In this document: positions 25,601 to 40,600 of the stretch, in pieces
Layout: each line of letters begins with the position of its first letter
How positions within the stretch are numbered: the stretch's first letter is position 1
Assembly (NCBI GenBank): GCA_964036195.1
Contig: OZ038458.1
Coordinates: forward strand, 25,929,832-25,993,831
Direction: 5' to 3'
DNA length: 64,000 nucleotides
From: Sphaerolaimus hirsutus
Lineage: Eukaryota; Nematoda; Chromadorea; Monhysterida; Sphaerolaimidae
Translations under genes and position numbers: made by a program
The notes under the pieces: model-generated
Told to the model about the DNA's origin: nothing
What the model saw: only the letters and a program-made list of their open reading frames with translations
Databases searched by the model: none

Positions 25601-28600
25601 GTCTCGAAATACCCCCCTCAAAATGGACACTATGAAACAATTACCCACCCCCTCGAAATAACCCCCTTAATTGTATGTAAAGGAACATACATGACTAAAG
25701 CTGCGGTTTGTGATCCGGGCAATGCAGAACAGACGTTAAAAAGAACCACTGTGTTACGTTAGAACCTTTTTATATTTACCATCTACATACTTATGTAAGT
25801 GTATGGATTCTATCACATGGTGTTTATTGGTGGATTTTTCGACGTCTGCGTACGTTACAAACGACAAGTTTGTAACGGGATTTCAAAAAATTTCTGGCGA
25901 AAAAATAAGCCCCCCTCGAAATACCCCCCTCGTTTAACCCCCCTCAAAATTCTCACTCTGAAACAATCACCCCCGGGGGGAGTATTTCGAGGAAATACGG
26001 TAAGAGTAATTTGAATGCATTTTCCCACAATATCCATTTCAGGAGTGACAAGTACTAAATCAAAAGGTTATTATATCTGGCATATATTCTGCACACCCAA
26101 ATTGGCACTATATTCAGCAACTATGGCATTTTGTTGGTGAGTGTTTTTTTGGATGCTTTGTGGCTTCATAAATGATTCTCAAAATAATGGGATGCTACTA
26201 TCACACTATTTTGTTTGTTTCTTGACTTACCTTACTTAGACTTGTTTCGTCTACTACCCCCTTACCCCCCCCCCCAAATCGCCCAGTTTTCTACCTATCC
26301 AGAGCGATTTTAAGACTTTTGCCCAAATTGTTGCTCAAAATCGCTACTTATCATGCCTTTTTATAGATTTTCACCTCCAAAATCACTAGTTCATGTTCAT
26401 TATTGCCTATTTTCAGCTAGGTATTTTGGCTATATATGTGCTTCTATACCTATTTCAAGCCATTTTTACCTACTTTTCTCCCTGTTCTCCCTTTCCTCCC
26501 TGTGATTTTTCTCCCTGTTTTCCTTCTACACCTCAAAAAAAGCCTAAATATTGTAGCCCCGCGAACCCCCCCCCCGCCGACCCCCCAGACCCACCTCCCA
26601 AAAAAAATCAGGTATTAATCCATCTGGAGGAGCGATTTGCTATCTATCCAGCTACTCGGAGGGTCACAATTTAAGATACCCCTGGATATATACATGGGAT
26701 GAATTCTAGTAGATTGAGGTTCCTAAATGCCACATACATTGCTGCTCATTTGACAGCAATTCAAAGACAAATTTCCAATGGAAAAAGTCTTTATCCTTTT
26801 TGTGAAATTGTTTAAACATAGAAAAAACATGTTAACATGATGAATAAAAGCTCCCTGTATGTCTTGTTCATCATTTTTAATGTTTTTTCTTTGTTTTAAC
26901 ACTTTCACAAAAATCATAAACACTTTTTCAACTGAAAATTTGACTTTGGGTTTCTGTCAAATGAGCTAAACTAAAGCTAATCAAAAATAAACATGTTGTA
27001 AAATAGGCTAAATTAATCATTCATCATTATTTGTGAACTCTGTGTGATTATTTGAGTTCACGGTGAAGGTTTCATTGAATGAAAATTGATGACTAGCGAA
27101 ATACAGTTGATTTATACTGATGAGTGAACAGCGAGAAATCGCATCGAATTGAACTGCTTTACACCGATTAATCATTGGATTGGATAGAGCGCTAAGTTGA
27201 GTTCCGTGTGTTTGACAAGCAATGCACTCACCACATCGATTGAACATATGTATATATTTAACATATATCATGTGTGCAGTTTAAGAATTATCCACAGTGA
27301 AGAGCACCCAGTTATGCATGCAGAACTGGGATCAAAAGAATAAGCTCAAAGGTGAAAGTGAGTGCAATCAAATTGGTCAAAGCTGAATCTGAATTGATCA
27401 TGGTGAAATCTCCTGTTCCATACTGCCAGACAGGCCAGATGGCGCCAGTCTGCTGGGGCTGACTGCTATCGCCGATTCAGCTTCTTTTGGTGGAGAAAAT
27501 GCCAAGCTTGCCTTCTATTGAAAACAAGCATGGACATTTGAATTGGATGGATGCTATGCTTTATGAAGCACAGTGTGCCACTGCAACGGAGGCCCAACCC
27601 GACCGACCCGAATACTCTGACGACAAAATAACTCCCCCCTCGATTAAATCCCCCCTCAAAATATTCTGACGAAAAAATAACTCCCCTGGCCCCAGATTTA
27701 TTGGGCAGATTATCCCTGAGAGGGAGGACATGACGGGCGTGTCTGGCAAGTGGAGATTTGATTGGGCAGGCACGCCCGCGCCCGTCGCGCCTGCCCCGCC
27801 CGTCGCGCCTGCCCCGCCCGTCGCGCCTGCCCCGCCCGTCGCGCCTGCCCCGCCCGTCGCGCCTGCCCCGCCCGTCGCGCCTGCCCCGCCCGTCGCGCCT
27901 GCCCCGCCCGTCACGCCAGGCTCCTGACAGCCGCCGCCCGACTGCCAGGCAAATCGAGATTTAATTGCGTGCCGGGCGGCAGCTGTCAGGTGCCTGGCGC
28001 GACGGCCAGTTCGGCCACAATTTTGTACGGAATAAATAAAAAGAAAAATCGAAAATGTGACTTGGCAGCTGGCCAAAATTTCGAAATCGCTATAAAAACA
28101 ACTTGGAATAGGTATATAACCATCATGCAGATGAAAATTGCGATTTTGAAGGTGATTCACAAAATTTGAGTGATTTTGAGCCAAAATTAGGGGAAAATCG
28201 CTCAAAATTTGCTACAGATAGATATTTACATTGCTTGCTGAGCGATCTGGGGAGGGGTTCATGGGATACAGTACGCGCAGATATTTTGCTTTGCAAGCGG
28301 CGGTCGGCGCAAGCTCCGCCCACTTTCGTGTAAATGCCCACTAGCACTAACCCCAAAAATCACGAACGCTCCGTCAGCCTCGCCTTTTTTGTGTGTGAGC
28401 TCAATAACGACAGCACAATTTCTACGATTTCTTACATTTGACAGAGAACGCACATAATTTTAGCCCTCTGTGCGTACGCTCGACCCACAATTCCCATTTT
28501 TAAGCGCGTGGTGGGCCTCGAAGGTTCGTAAAAATCACAAGTTTGTATTGGGAAAAAGACACGCCTGGCCGAGCAAAATTCACGTGCATTTTTAAGATGT

Positions 28601-31600
28601 AGGCTGGCGCGAGTGCGCGGAGTAAAAGTGGCACATGGCTCGGTGCCAATACGCACAGGAATTTCTGCGCACACTGTAGTATGCCTCAGGATAAATCGAT
28701 ATCTGAGCGGCACCCGGGATAGATGGATGATTACCAATTTGCTTTAGCTCTTGTTCATCGAATACACAACCGGTAACTCGGATAGGGGTGCGTATTTAGA
28801 CGCCCTCATCCAAGTTACATTAGCGATTTGACCCACGCCCAAGTCCGACCGATTTTTCCTCATTTTTTTTTGCTCAAAATCGTTTAAATTGGCCCTTTTT
28901 TCCAATTTTCACCGTCGTAATCTCTATTTTCGTTTGTATACATGGTTATATTCATTTTAAGCTATTGTAGTCTATTGTACTTAGGTATATATTTTGGGCG
29001 ATTTTGAAATTTTGGCCAGCTGCCAAATTCTCGCACATTTTTTGGTACATCTTCGTACATTTTTTACGTAAAAAGGTCTGCCCTGCACCCCTGAGCGTGC
29101 AGGGCAAATGTTTCCTTTTATTTTTAGTTTTGCCTGACCTGCCCTCACAATTAAATCCCGTTTGGCATTTTTCGGGCAAATCTGGCACGAGTGAGGGCGC
29201 GTCAGGCAGGCGCGACGGGCGTGTCAGGCGCCTGGCAGGTAGGGCGCAATTGAATCTCGTTTTGCCAGATATTGCCTGGCAGGCGTGACGGGCGTGTCAA
29301 GCGCCTGGCAGGTAGGGCGCAATTGAATCTCGTTTTGCCAGATATTGCCTGGCAGGCGTGACGGGTGTGTCAGGCGCCTGGCGCGACGGGCAGAAATCTG
29401 TCTGCCCAATTAAATCTGGGGCCTGGGGACCATGGTTGGTTTAAGTAAAATTATTTTTACTAAAATTATATTTTTTTTTTATTAAAATTGTATTTTATTC
29501 ATGTTTCAGTTTATTTTTTATTTTTCTGAAATGTCATTAATAAAATAAAATGAAACCATTTTACAAAAATTTTACAAAAAATCGGACATCTTGGATTCAA
29601 GGCCATAAAACATGTGCACGCTAGAAGCATGCAGATGAACACAAACATTTCATTTAGACTCGTGACACAGGTTGCGAGGTAGGTATCTTGAATTTTGACC
29701 CTCAAGGGGGCTGGATTGATATGCAGCTAATTGCTCCTTGTGAGGGAAGATAGCTAAAAAAATTTTGTTTGTTTTTGGGGGGTGGGGAGGGCTTGGGGGT
29801 TCAAAATATAGGCTTTTTCAAGGTATGGATCAATGAAAATGGGAAAAAATCACATAAATTAGTGATTTATAAGGTGAAAATGTAATAATCCGCAAATTTT
29901 CAGCAAAAATGTTTTTCAATCACAACAATGAAAGATACAACAAGGCACTAGTTCTGCAAATTGGCAGCTAGGAACTTAAGCAACAAGATAGAGAACTTTT
30001 TATAGAATTTAAAGACACTTGAGTTTTTGTACAATTTTATTAAAATTTGACAAAAATTCAAATTTTAGTAAAATTGTATTTTTATTTTATTAATTTTCCA
30101 TTTTATTTTATTTTATCCTCCAATTTTCCATTTTATTTTTTTTTTTTTTTTTTTTTTCTGGGATTTTGCCAACCCTGCTGGGGACTCATTCGAGGATTTA
30201 CAGTAAAAAAACAACTTTTTGAAACATTTCCACTCAATGAACAACAAGCAAGAGATGACAGAATATCACAAAATTACACTAAAAACTGTGTGTTACACAA
30301 CTCACCCAAAATGTGGCCGTTTGGGTTGCAAGCTTCAGAATAGGTGTCCTATGGAGTCTGCTCAATTGTGTTAAAATTTCATTGTGATAGCTCAACTATA
30401 GCTCAAGCTATCGTGTTTTTCTAGCGGTAACTGAAGATGCCCACCCCTGTATGTAAGAATGCGACTTGGGCGCGTGGGCAGCATTTTTTAGAAATGTTGA
30501 GCTGATTGGCACGCATAATACCGTATTTCCTCGAAATACCCCCAGGGGGTTTATTTTTTAGAGTGGAAATTTTGAGGGGGTATTTCGAGGGGGGGCTTAT
30601 TCGAGGGGGGGGGGGTATTATTTCGTCAGAACTTTTCGTCAATTTAGTAGTAAACATTGCTTTGAAAATGCCCTAAACCGGTAATAAATGGGACGAAATA
30701 GGATATAGTCATGTTAACGTACATTCTCTACTTACACTTGTATATGTGTAACTGCGGTGCAAACCGGCAGCAATAAATACGTCACATACGCTGCATAGAT
30801 GATGTATATCATTTCAGACAGGGGTATTTCGAGGGGGGGGGGTTATTTTTTCCTCAGCTCGAAAACACCTGGGGGTATTTCGAGGGGGAGGGGTTAATTC
30901 AAGGGGGGGGTATTTCGAGGAAATACGGTAATTGACTAGTTCAAGTCAATGCTGCATACGAAAACAAGAAATGTTAAAGTACAATAAAATCAGGCAATTG
31001 ACATAAAGTAGACACGAGGGAATAAATTTACTAAAAAAAATTTATAAAACGAAAACACCTACATGTGGCATAAACTCACCTCAATCTATGAGAATTCATC
31101 CCATGTGTATATTCCAACACATGTCACTGTTGCGGGGGCAGACATTGATTTTTTTGTTCCTGATCAGGAGTATAAAGACTTTTTTCCTGGAGTGTACACA
31201 CATGCCTTCTTGAATATACCGTAAATTCTCTAATAATAAATATGACCGTCATATTATTTTTTTCAGCACATTTTTAGGTGTCGTACTATTAGAGATGTCG
31301 CATTAATAGAGAGTGTCGTATTATATTTTTCATCAAATCAACAACTGACCACATAACTTAAATGTGAGCATGACATAGTAAAGCAATAAACATCAACAAT
31401 CGCTTTGTCCAAAAGCTCGGAATCCGCGGCTTCCGCAGATTGCGACATCATTACGTTTTTATTTTTTTTCTCTTGTGTCGCACTATTGAAGTGTGTCGTA
31501 TTATTGGAGAGTGTCGCATCATTCTCACACAACGTGCCCAAACCTGTCGCACTATTAGAGATGTCGTATTATTAGAGACCTGTCGCCGAATTAGAGAATT

Positions 31601-34600
31601 TACGGTACCTAATCGTGATTTGCATAGTTGTTAAAACGTATTTACCTTTACTCGATAAATACGGATACTCGAGTGCTGCGTAAATACGTTTACGTTTCCT
31701 CCCGAAAAAATACCAGTACTCACTTACTCGCGTACTTTTTGAAAGTACGCGAGTACAGAAAACGTATTTTAAACGGACAGAAAATGTCATTTTGCCAGAC
31801 AAAAAGTGACAAACATAGGACATTTTCCTTAGAAAAACTTATCAGGAGAGAAAAACACATTTGATGTATTTCAGGGTAAAAATTGGAAAAATACGTACGT
31901 ATTTTGTACGTTTGTACGTTATTTGTACGTTATTTTTGTGTGAAAAATAGTCACTTTTACGTTTTCTGTAAGAAAAATACCCATTTTTACGTTTTACTTG
32001 GATAAAATACTCAATTTTACGTTTTCAATGAAAAAAAAGTTTTTTACTCACCTTTTACGCAGTGTAAAAGTAAAAATAAAATACATTACGTTTTCTGTAC
32101 TCAGTGGTGAGTAAAACAAAATACTTTACGTTTACGTTTACTTTAAAAAAAGTTGAGTACTTTTAACAACTCTGGTGATTTGCAGGTTTTCAAACTCTCT
32201 AGTTAGCTATGGGTTCACTTTCAATATTGGGAGCTTGTCCGGTTCGATCTACCTGAACATACTTTTGTTTGGCCTCCTTCGTGGGACAATGATCATTGTA
32301 GTGATTGTGTTGGAGAGGAATCTAAGATGGTTTGGAAGGAGAATGCTGCATCACGTCTCAATGGTGCCTTGTGCACTGTGCATCATCGCCGCCGCTTTGT
32401 TCCAGTCGTTCGGTGAGCCGGAACGCTTGGCGCATGCAACTGTTGCACTAAACATTGCCTCTAGTATGTACCGTATTTTCTCCAAATACCCCCGGGGGTT
32501 TATTGTTTCAGAGTGAGAATTTTGAGGGGGGTATTTCGAGGGGCGGGGGGTATTTCGAGGGGGGGTATTTCGAGAAAATATGGTATCAGAGTTGTCGAAA
32601 TAATGGCGTTTTTGGAAAGCATAAACATAAGTATAAATACACTTTCTAAATTTTGAGTATTTATACCTTGTGCTTAGTAATTCTGAATATTTTAAAATAC
32701 ATTATATGAGTTTATATTCAGTGCAAAATCTCAGACATTCACTTTAAACCAATTTTCTTAAAAAGATAATCAAGGGTGGTTGTTTTCACTTATATGTTCC
32801 CTCATCCCATTGGCAATGGTGCACTGAATGTTGTTTTTGAAACAAGCAGAACAATCACCCCACCCTCTAAAAACTTGGCCTTCACTGAATTATTACTTTC
32901 AAGCATTTTACCATTCAATTTCATTCAACTTCTCATTCTTTCCATAGTTGCTAAAACATATTAATGTTTACTAAAAAAATATGTAAACTCAAGTACTGAC
33001 TAAATATGTTTACATTTTGTATATGAAAAGTACCTGTACTCACTTTGAAAGTGAGTGTGTACTTGAAGAGTTTCATTCCAAAAGTTCACAAGCATCAAAT
33101 CTAGAAAAGGCATGCTAAGTGTGGATTTTACATTCACATATAGTTTTGCACATTTTAGAAAAAATAGCATATATTATAGTTCATGTTGTGCCCAAGATAC
33201 AATGGTTCCAATTTTTAAAAAAATCATGATTTTCAAATTGAAAGTGCACATATCCACGATGAAAAATGGTGATTTTCATGTCCAAAGTGCACATATCCAT
33301 CTTAGACTGCAGGAGATTCATTTGGAAAATGCACATATCCAAAAAATAGTTTCATTTTTAAAAGTGCATGCATACCTCTGATTTGCCAGGAAGTGGTGGC
33401 CGAAATCTCATCTCAGCCGAGTTTTATTTCCAAAAGTGCACACATGCATTTCGAAATCAATTTTGCACTATATATCAAAAATGGATGTATCTAAAGCTCC
33501 AAAAAAATAGTTCTGGGTACCTTTCAATATGGACTTTTTAATGATGCAAGCAGTTTTGCTCACGATTTATAGTTAAGAATTTATTTGATATTGAATTGCA
33601 AATGTTCAGATTTACTCCCCATTTTGGGTGGTTTCCAAAATGTGACATTACTCCCAAAATATTAGACAGCCAACAAATGTACTGGATACAAAAAATGTAG
33701 ATAATTGTCCAAAGTATCTGAAAAGTGAAATGCAAGCTTTGTAGCCCAAACATGGCACTGTTGGCCAGTGCCAAACTTTAATATGTGATTTTGACAAAAA
33801 CAAAAAAATGTGGATTTGTGCACTTTCGGAATGAAAACCTTCATTTCAGATAGGCTCTTATGTAGGCTGGTAAAAGGGTGAAAGGGACAAAAATTAGGAA
33901 AAATAGCCAAAAATGGTTTATAAGTACATGTATAGCCAAAAAAATAGGTAAAAACACATGTATTTTTTCCAAAAATAGTTTTCGAATTTTCGAATTTAGT
34001 TTTTGAATTTTCGAATTATCAAATCTTTTTGATGACTTTTCAAATTTTCGAATATTTTTTACTACTTTTTGAATTTTTTTTGCATAGAATTATTGCATTT
34101 TAGAATTTTTTTATCTGAGTTTTCAATACACTTTAATGTGTTACAGCATTGTATATTGTTACCGCGGACATATATTGCACGTTGAAGTTCTGCCGCTACA
34201 TAAAAAATACATTCAAAACTGATGTTTTGACTTATACCTTTTTACCCATTTTCAACCAAAAATGCTCAAAAAAATTTGAAAATTCAAAAATTCGAAAAGT
34301 CTTTTCAAATTTTCGAATCTTTTGAAACAAATCTATTTTTATGTTGTTTTTTCACCGCGTGCTCAAAAATTCAAAAACGATTTTGAATTTTCGCCTGCGC
34401 CCTCCCTCGGCGATATCTGACAATAAGTTTATTGTAAATGCGTTTTCTCAACTCTAATACCCACGCATTAGTTGCATGTCTCCTCAAATTGCGAATTTAT
34501 TTCCTACACAATCATTCGAAACGCCACGCGAATGTAAAAATGCAGACCCGTCGCAAAGGACATGGATCACCGCGCTGGTGCCAGTCCCGCACCCTGGAAA

Positions 34601-37600
34601 GTGTAAAGTGACCTGTCAAATGTCCCGGGACCAGTGAGCAAATAACAACGCAAAAAATAGGTTCGTGATGTGTGTGAAGCGGCCTATGTGAAGACACTTC
34701 CACACACATGACCACACATCACAAAGTTTTCGATATTGTTCGTTAAGTGTCTTCCACACACTTCACCTATCATCACGGCGACAGAAATTCGTGATGTGCA
34801 CTTCACGAGCAGGGTTGGTTTTATAAAAATCATTTGTATACAAATTGTATAAAAATTGTATAAAAATGTATTTAATTTTTTTTTCTTCTTGTTTCATTTT
34901 ATTTTATTTTATTTTGTTTCAAAATGTTAATAAAATAATAAAATGGAACCATTTTGTGCCTGGGCACACTAGTTTTCACACGGAATTTCGAAAACTCACA
35001 AATCAGTTTAGAACGCATTTGAGTTTTCTACAATGAGTTGGCCGTCAACTACAGTTGATGGAGACTAAAAATGACTCATTGTGGAAAACTCAAACACGTT
35101 CAAAGCTCATTTATGAATTTTCGAAATTTCGTGTGAAAACTAGTGTGCGCAGGGCCTTTACAAAACTTGTACAAAAATTTTACAGAAATTTCACAAAAAA
35201 TCAAAATCTTGCATGCAAGGCCAGAAAAATGTTATAATAAGACATAAACATGAAAAACATGTGACAAATTTTTCCATTACTTTGCAAAAGTTGCATGCAG
35301 TAGGTATTGTTAGCTAGTTGCAAGTGTTAAGTTACAATTATTGTTAATGATGGTTTGCATTTTCAGTATGACTACTGGAGTGTGCTGGGTGCATTTGTAA
35401 AATGTAAAGTAAAGAGTCAATTGACATCTCAAATGTCAAGCAAAGTGTCAATTGTCATGAAAAATGTCATGCAAAGTGTCAATTGTGTATCCGAATCTTA
35501 TTTTTGGTATCCAAAACTTATGTTTTGGTATCCAAATCTTATGTTTTGGTATCCAAATCCTATGTTTTTGTATGCAAATGTTCACATAAGATTTGGATAC
35601 AAAAACAACAAGATTTGGATACAAAACATAAGATTTGTATACAATTTGCTTGACAGTTTCCACTTTTTCATGACAATTGACACTTTACTTAGCATTTGTC
35701 ATGACAATGGACACTTTGCATGGCATTTCATATGACATTTGACACTTCACAGGGCTTGGGACTGCCCCAGTTCAGCGAATAAACAGGTTGAACCCCAAGC
35801 AACATGATAAAAATTTTACAAAAAATATGAATTTTTATACAATTTTTACAAAAATATGAATTTGTATATAATTTTACAAATTTTTTACAAAAATGCGAAT
35901 TTTTGTACAAATTTTATTTTTATATTGAAATTTCCCATTTTATTTTATTTTACTTTATTCTTCAATTTTCCATTTTATTTTTATTTTATTTTTATTTTTA
36001 TTTCTGCAATTTTGCCAACCCTGTTCATGAACCATTACAGCATACTTTGCATGGTTTGTGAAGCGCCGAGAAGCGCCAACCAGCGCTTCACAGCATCGGG
36101 AAGTGTCGTCGTGAATACACTTCAAGACGCTTCACGACGCATCACACACCCATTTTTTGCTGTGTAATAATCCGCTCCCATGAATAATTCCGCCATTTAG
36201 GCAACTGAAAAAACTTGTTGGGTATAATTTGAACAAAAATGGCATGTTATGTTCTAAATAAAGCATAGGTATTTCATGAAATGAGTTGATAGAAACATGG
36301 TTGAAAATATTGATGAAACAACAATTCCCCCCTTGAATAGTCCCTCTCAAAAAATTTTTGATGAAAAAATAATTCCCAGGCGGATTATTCAAGTAAATAC
36401 GGTAGTTTTGTTGTTGGTTTTGATTTGACATTTGACAGTTGACATTAGACTTAGTGGCGCGGGACTGCCTCAGAGCTTGCTGTCCAAGTGCCACTCCCAG
36501 ACCCTGGAAAGTGCCCTGTAAAATGTCAAATGTCATGCAAAGTGGAGAAAGTCATGGAAAATGCCCTGCAAAATGGCAAACGTACGGGCATTTTGCATGA
36601 CTTTGTCCACTTAGCATGACATTTGACATTTTACAGGGCACTTTCCAGGGTCCGGGAGTGCCGCCAGGAGCACTGGTGGTGGCGTGTGGCTGGCGCTCAA
36701 TCTCGCCACAGCCGAACTGTATCCAACTGCAGTGAGAAATTCTGCCAACAGCTTCGGTTCAACGTGCAGGGTTACAAACTCACCGTTTTTTTGGAAATGA
36801 GCTAGTTCTGAACTTTAAAATTGTCTGAGTTAGGGGTAAGTTACGGCAATAACAAATAAAAGATTACAGACCTTTTTAGTTTGGCTCCATATGCTGCGCA
36901 AGTAGTGTGTCAAGTTTCCGTTTTTCGTTTTCCGTTTCCGCCTTCTGCAGGCAAATTTTTTTCTGTTCTCTGTTCCATTTTCCGGCAACTGCAAAAAATT
37001 CCATTTCCATTTTCTGGCAAGTGTAAATTTTTTCCATTTCCATTTTCTGCAGGCAAAATTCTTGCCATTTCCGCTTTCCACAGGCAAATTTTTTTCCCTT
37101 TTATCATTCTGTTTTCCGACAAGTGCAAAAAATTTTCCGTTTCCATTTTCCGGCAAGTGCAAATTTTTTTGTCGTTTCCGTTTTCTGCAGGCAAAATTCT
37201 CTCATTTCCGCTTTTCACTAACAAGCAAATTTTTTCCCTTTTCCATTCCGTTTTCCAACAAGTGCAAAAAAATTTTCCATTTCTGTTTCTATTTTCCGGC
37301 AAGTGCAAAAATTTTTTTAGCAATATCCATTAGCAGTAAACTTGTCTCAATAGTCTAGTGAGTTTTGAACCCTCACAAGGTGGGCCAGAGTGGGCGGAGC
37401 CTTGAGCCCTCAGGTTTTCCTATTGGTTCGTTTCCTTTTTTCTTCCCTTCAGCACATTCGATGAAATATTTTTGTGAATGATGCATAACGATGGCAAAAA
37501 AAGATTCGAAAATTCGAAAACATTTTTGAATTTTCGAATTTTTTCATAATTTTCGAATTTTTTCATAATTTTCGAATTTTTATTCCACCCCTGGAAAAAA

Positions 37601-40600
37601 CGCTTAAAAATCGATTTATTTTTCAATGAATTGTAAAATTCGGAAATTCAAAAATAGTTTTCGAATTTTTCAGGGAATTCGAAGCGACAAAATGCACTCT
37701 TAAGTTCAGCGTGCTAAATAAAGTGACAATTGATATGCAGTGGGTGTGAAAAAGCCTGATGTAATGGAGAAAAAACATAAAACGTTGAAATGGGGTCTGG
37801 GGCGGCGGACCCGACACATCCGTCGAGGAATGCACCGAGCCGCCGAACAAATAGAACCGCGGCGCTCTGCTCTACTTCCACGGAAACGGACGCCGGTCCA
37901 TCAAAAAATCCGAGGCACAAAAGCGATCAACTTCAGTAGCGATGGAAAAAGTGGCAGGACTTTGGCGCCAAGCGCCATGGCGCTTTTTCGAACGCTAGCG
38001 TCAAGCGCGAATGGCGCCAGTGGTAAATGGCGCCAAGCACCAGAAGCGCAATGGCGCTTTTTGCTTTCGCGCTAGCGCCAGGCGCCAGCAGTTTCGTGTT
38101 CCGATAACCTTTTTAACCTTATTTTCACAGTTATCTAGCATTTAAATATATCAAAGTGTGTAAATGTGGACCAATTTACAATATCATTTCATTCATTTGT
38201 CAATTAAAACAGGGAAAGACAACAAAACGAAATGATACATTGCGACAATCAGCGCCAACAACAAATCATGCGCATTTACTGCACACACTTATTACAAATT
38301 TTTGACACTTTTTAATGCTTTTTTAACGGCTCACCCAAACACCCAAAATAAATTGTCAAATGAATGTATACATTGAGCTTACAAATGCATTTTGCAGCCT
38401 TGAATTACCTGAAAAATTCTAAAAGTCTTTTTGAGTTTTTGAGTTTTTGAGTTTTCAAATCTTTTGAAAAAATCTTTTGGATTTTTAAGTATTTTTTTCA
38501 CCGCGTGCTCAAAAACTCGAAACGTCCAAAAAAATTCGAAAACTCAAAAACGTTTTTGAGTTTTTGAATCTTTTTTTGCCATCGTTAGTCTTATTAGACA
38601 CCCATTATCTTGTGACTGGAAAATTTTGATCCTCCTGTCTGACTCGCAATCAATTTTTTAGGGTTGTATATGTTTAAATAATGGTGCGAAAAAACGATCG
38701 CAAGCGAACTTCAACGTGCATTACATCATGTCACTTTTTAAGTGTACACACACATTCTGGAGATTCAGATATTTCGGACCCTTGAAATCATGCCGGTGCC
38801 TTTCCCGGTGCCCCGCTTTTTTGGCTGTTGCCAGCATGGTTGGTTTTAGTAAAATTCTTTTTACTAAAATTGTATTTTATTTTTATTAAAATTGTATTTT
38901 ATTTTTATTTTATTCATGTTTCAGTTTATTTTATTCTGAAATGTCCTTAATAAAATAAAATGAAACCATTTTACAAAAATTTTACAAATATTTTACAAAA
39001 ATTTTTACAAAAAATCGGAAATCATGGATGCAAGGACATAAAACAATGTGCATGCTAGAAGCATGCAGATGAATACAAAAAAAATTTATGTTAACTTTTG
39101 ACACAAGTTGTGAGGTAGGCATTTTGTATTTTGACTCTCAGGAGGTCCTGGATATATGCATCTAATTGCTCCTCCCAAGGGAAGATACCTAAAATTTTGT
39201 TGTTTTATTTGGGTGGGGGAGGGCTTGCGGTGTTCAATATATTGGCTTTTTCAAGGTATGGAACGAAAAAAATGGGAAGCAAATCACATAAATTAGTGAT
39301 CTTTAAGGTGAAAATATTTTTAAAAATGTGAAATTTTTCAATTTTGAGCAACAATATGTTTCAATCACAACAATGACAGATACAACAAGGCACTAGTTCT
39401 GCAAAATGGCAGCTAGGAACTTAAGCAACATGATAGAAAACTTCCTATACAATTTAACAGACACTCGAGTTTTTGTAAAATTTTACTAAAATTGTACAAA
39501 AATTTGAATTATTGTACAATTTTACTAAAATTTTACAAAAATTCGAATTTTAGTAAAATTGTATTTTTATTTTATTAATTTTCCATTTTATTTTGTTTTA
39601 TTTTATTCTATAATTTTCCATTTTATTTTTATTTTATTTTTATTTTTTTCTGAGATTTTGTCAACCCTGGTTGCCAGCACCGAAGGGCACCAGCAAAAAT
39701 TGACACCGCACCGCACCGCCGTTTTAAAAAAAAGCACCGGCACTGGGGTGGCACCTCTGAAAATCGCAAAGGCACCGCACTGGCACCGGGTGCTGGTGGC
39801 CTTCGGTGCCCAGCACCGGGGCACCCGAGCCCGGTGCCTTTACATCACTAGTCGCAATCACAAACTGAAAATTTGGTCGCATTTTCAAAATTTCAGCCAT
39901 GGGTTTCAGTGAGAAAAAAAACATTTGATGAAGTTTGTTTGTATGGGCCAATTTATCTCCAAAACTTAATACTCCTCTTAATAAAATTCCAAAATATTAT
40001 ATTAATAGATAATGTCATGCAAAAATTGTCTCCAAAAACAGCCGAAAAATGGTGACTTTTGACTTTGATCAATATATTTAGTAGGAAGATGACATTTCCA
40101 CATAAAGGTATGGAAGGAAATTTTCGGTTTCTACATAAATACCTACCGTATATCCTCGAATAAGTCCCCCGGGGAGTTATTTTTTCATCAGAACTTTTTG
40201 ATAGGGGACTTGTTTATTTTTCATCAGAATATTAAGTACCATGTATGATCAATATACCGTATTTCCTCGAAATACCCCCCGGGGGGTGATTGTTCCATAG
40301 TGGTCCCGAGAGGGGGGGGGGGGGGGTTAAACGAGGGGGGGGGGGTATTTCGAGGGGGGGGTTATTATTTCACAAGAAAAATTTTGAAAACCATGTACGA
40401 AATTGACGTCTGAAACGTACGCAGACGTCGAAAAATGCAACAAAAACCGCCATTTATAAGGTTCTGTAGACTAATATCAGTATGTAGATGGTATGTACAC
40501 TGTTCTAACGTGACACCGACATTGTTTTCACGTGTGTTCTGCAGTACACAGAACACAAACTACAGTTATTGTCATGTACGTTCCCTTTACACTCAATTTG

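Noticed and set aside
27561-28205. 214-codon minus-strand frame with Gly/Ala/Thr repeats, and matching plus-strand Pro/Ala frames
   Set aside because: Generated by the 18-bp minisatellite, open in several frames on both strands; flanking parts are MITE and AT-rich sequence.
36830-37358. Lys/Asn-rich and Phe/Pro/Ser-rich frames of 98-150 codons on opposite strands
   Set aside because: Both strands are open through the same minisatellite; no start context or domain.
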